In this document: positions 13,878-13,932 of the stretch, piece after piece
How positions within the stretch are numbered: the first letter of the stretch is position 1
Layout: each line of letters begins with the position of its first letter
Assembly (NCBI GenBank): GCA_937915885.1
Contig: CALGGP010000309.1
Location: forward strand, 1 to 13,932
Direction: 5' to 3'
Origin: an uncultured Selenomonadales bacterium
GTDB lineage: Bacteria > Bacillota > Negativicutes > Selenomonadales > Selenomonadaceae
Length of the DNA stretch: 13,932 bases
The notes under the pieces: model-generated
Told to the model about the DNA's origin: nothing
Database searches by the model: none
The model's input: the letters and a program-made list of their open reading frames with translations, nothing else
Position numbers and translations under genes: made by a program

Positions 13878-13932
13878 GGGCGCCGCCGACGCTCCCACCC
13901 GTCGAGCGCGGCGCCCAACCGAGGTCAGCATG
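13878..13932 (+). repeat. 78-bp GGCGCC repeat element, copy 8, cut by window end
   Basis: It starts GGGCGCCGCCGACGCTCCCA, continues with CCCGTCGAGCGCGGCGCCCA and ACCGAGG, and runs off the window before the right end. It matches copies 1 and 7 closely. It lies just after rmlD in forward orientation. Confidence 0.8.

Noticed and set aside
13598..13918. Minus-strand gene opposite the rmlD end
   Set aside because: It begins inside the repeat element (GWERRRRP) and then runs antisense to rmlD; it has no supporting features.

Overview
The window looks like a chromosomal stretch from a motile member of the Bacillota. CodY occurs in that phylum, and the order codY-flgB-flgC-fliE-fliF-fliG-fliH-fliI-fliJ matches the fla/che operon start known from Bacillus subtilis. 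A Negativicutes (Selenomonas-like) host is my guess and is not proven by the sequence. All genes from 165 to 12814 run leftward on the minus strand; only rmlD (12984-13862) is on the plus strand. The left and right window edges both fall beside the same repeat element.

Layout, read in the minus-strand transcription direction. A chemoreceptor gene (mcp, 12814-11093, probable TTG start) is followed by a repeat-filled gap and a ChvE-type sugar-binding lipoprotein (10786-9773). A 640-base gap made almost wholly of repeats follows. Next come a small membrane-anchored protein of unknown function (9131-8628) and codY (8600-7824) with a hairpin terminator. A clear sigma-70-like promoter (7752-7724) then leads into the flagellar basal body and export genes: rod proteins FlgB and FlgC, the adaptor FliE, MS ring FliF, switch protein FliG, and the export ATPase group FliH, FliI and FliJ. 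A decayed duplicate of the flgC 3' end lies between flgC and fliE. On the plus strand, divergent from mcp, is rmlD for dTDP-L-rhamnose synthesis.

The striking feature is a dispersed GC-rich repeat family. I see seven full copies and one cut by the window end, each about 77-79 bp. They share 15-bp terminal inverted repeats near GGGCGCCGCCGACGC and an internal GGCGCCCAA box, and they fill nearly every sizeable intergenic gap, including gaps inside the flagellar operon. Twice, two copies face each other across a tandem array: ten units of about 18 bp between fliH and fliI, and ten units of about 37 bp between chvE and the small membrane protein. A third copy carries three 38-bp units. All arrays sit at the right-hand end of the element. 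No transposase, cas gene, tRNA or rRNA is present. I do not recognise this element-plus-array arrangement as a described family.

Functionally the window joins nutrient sensing (CodY, sugar-binding protein, chemoreceptor) with building the flagellum, plus a cell-surface sugar gene. Start codons were chosen from Shine-Dalgarno positions; several are TTG or GTG.
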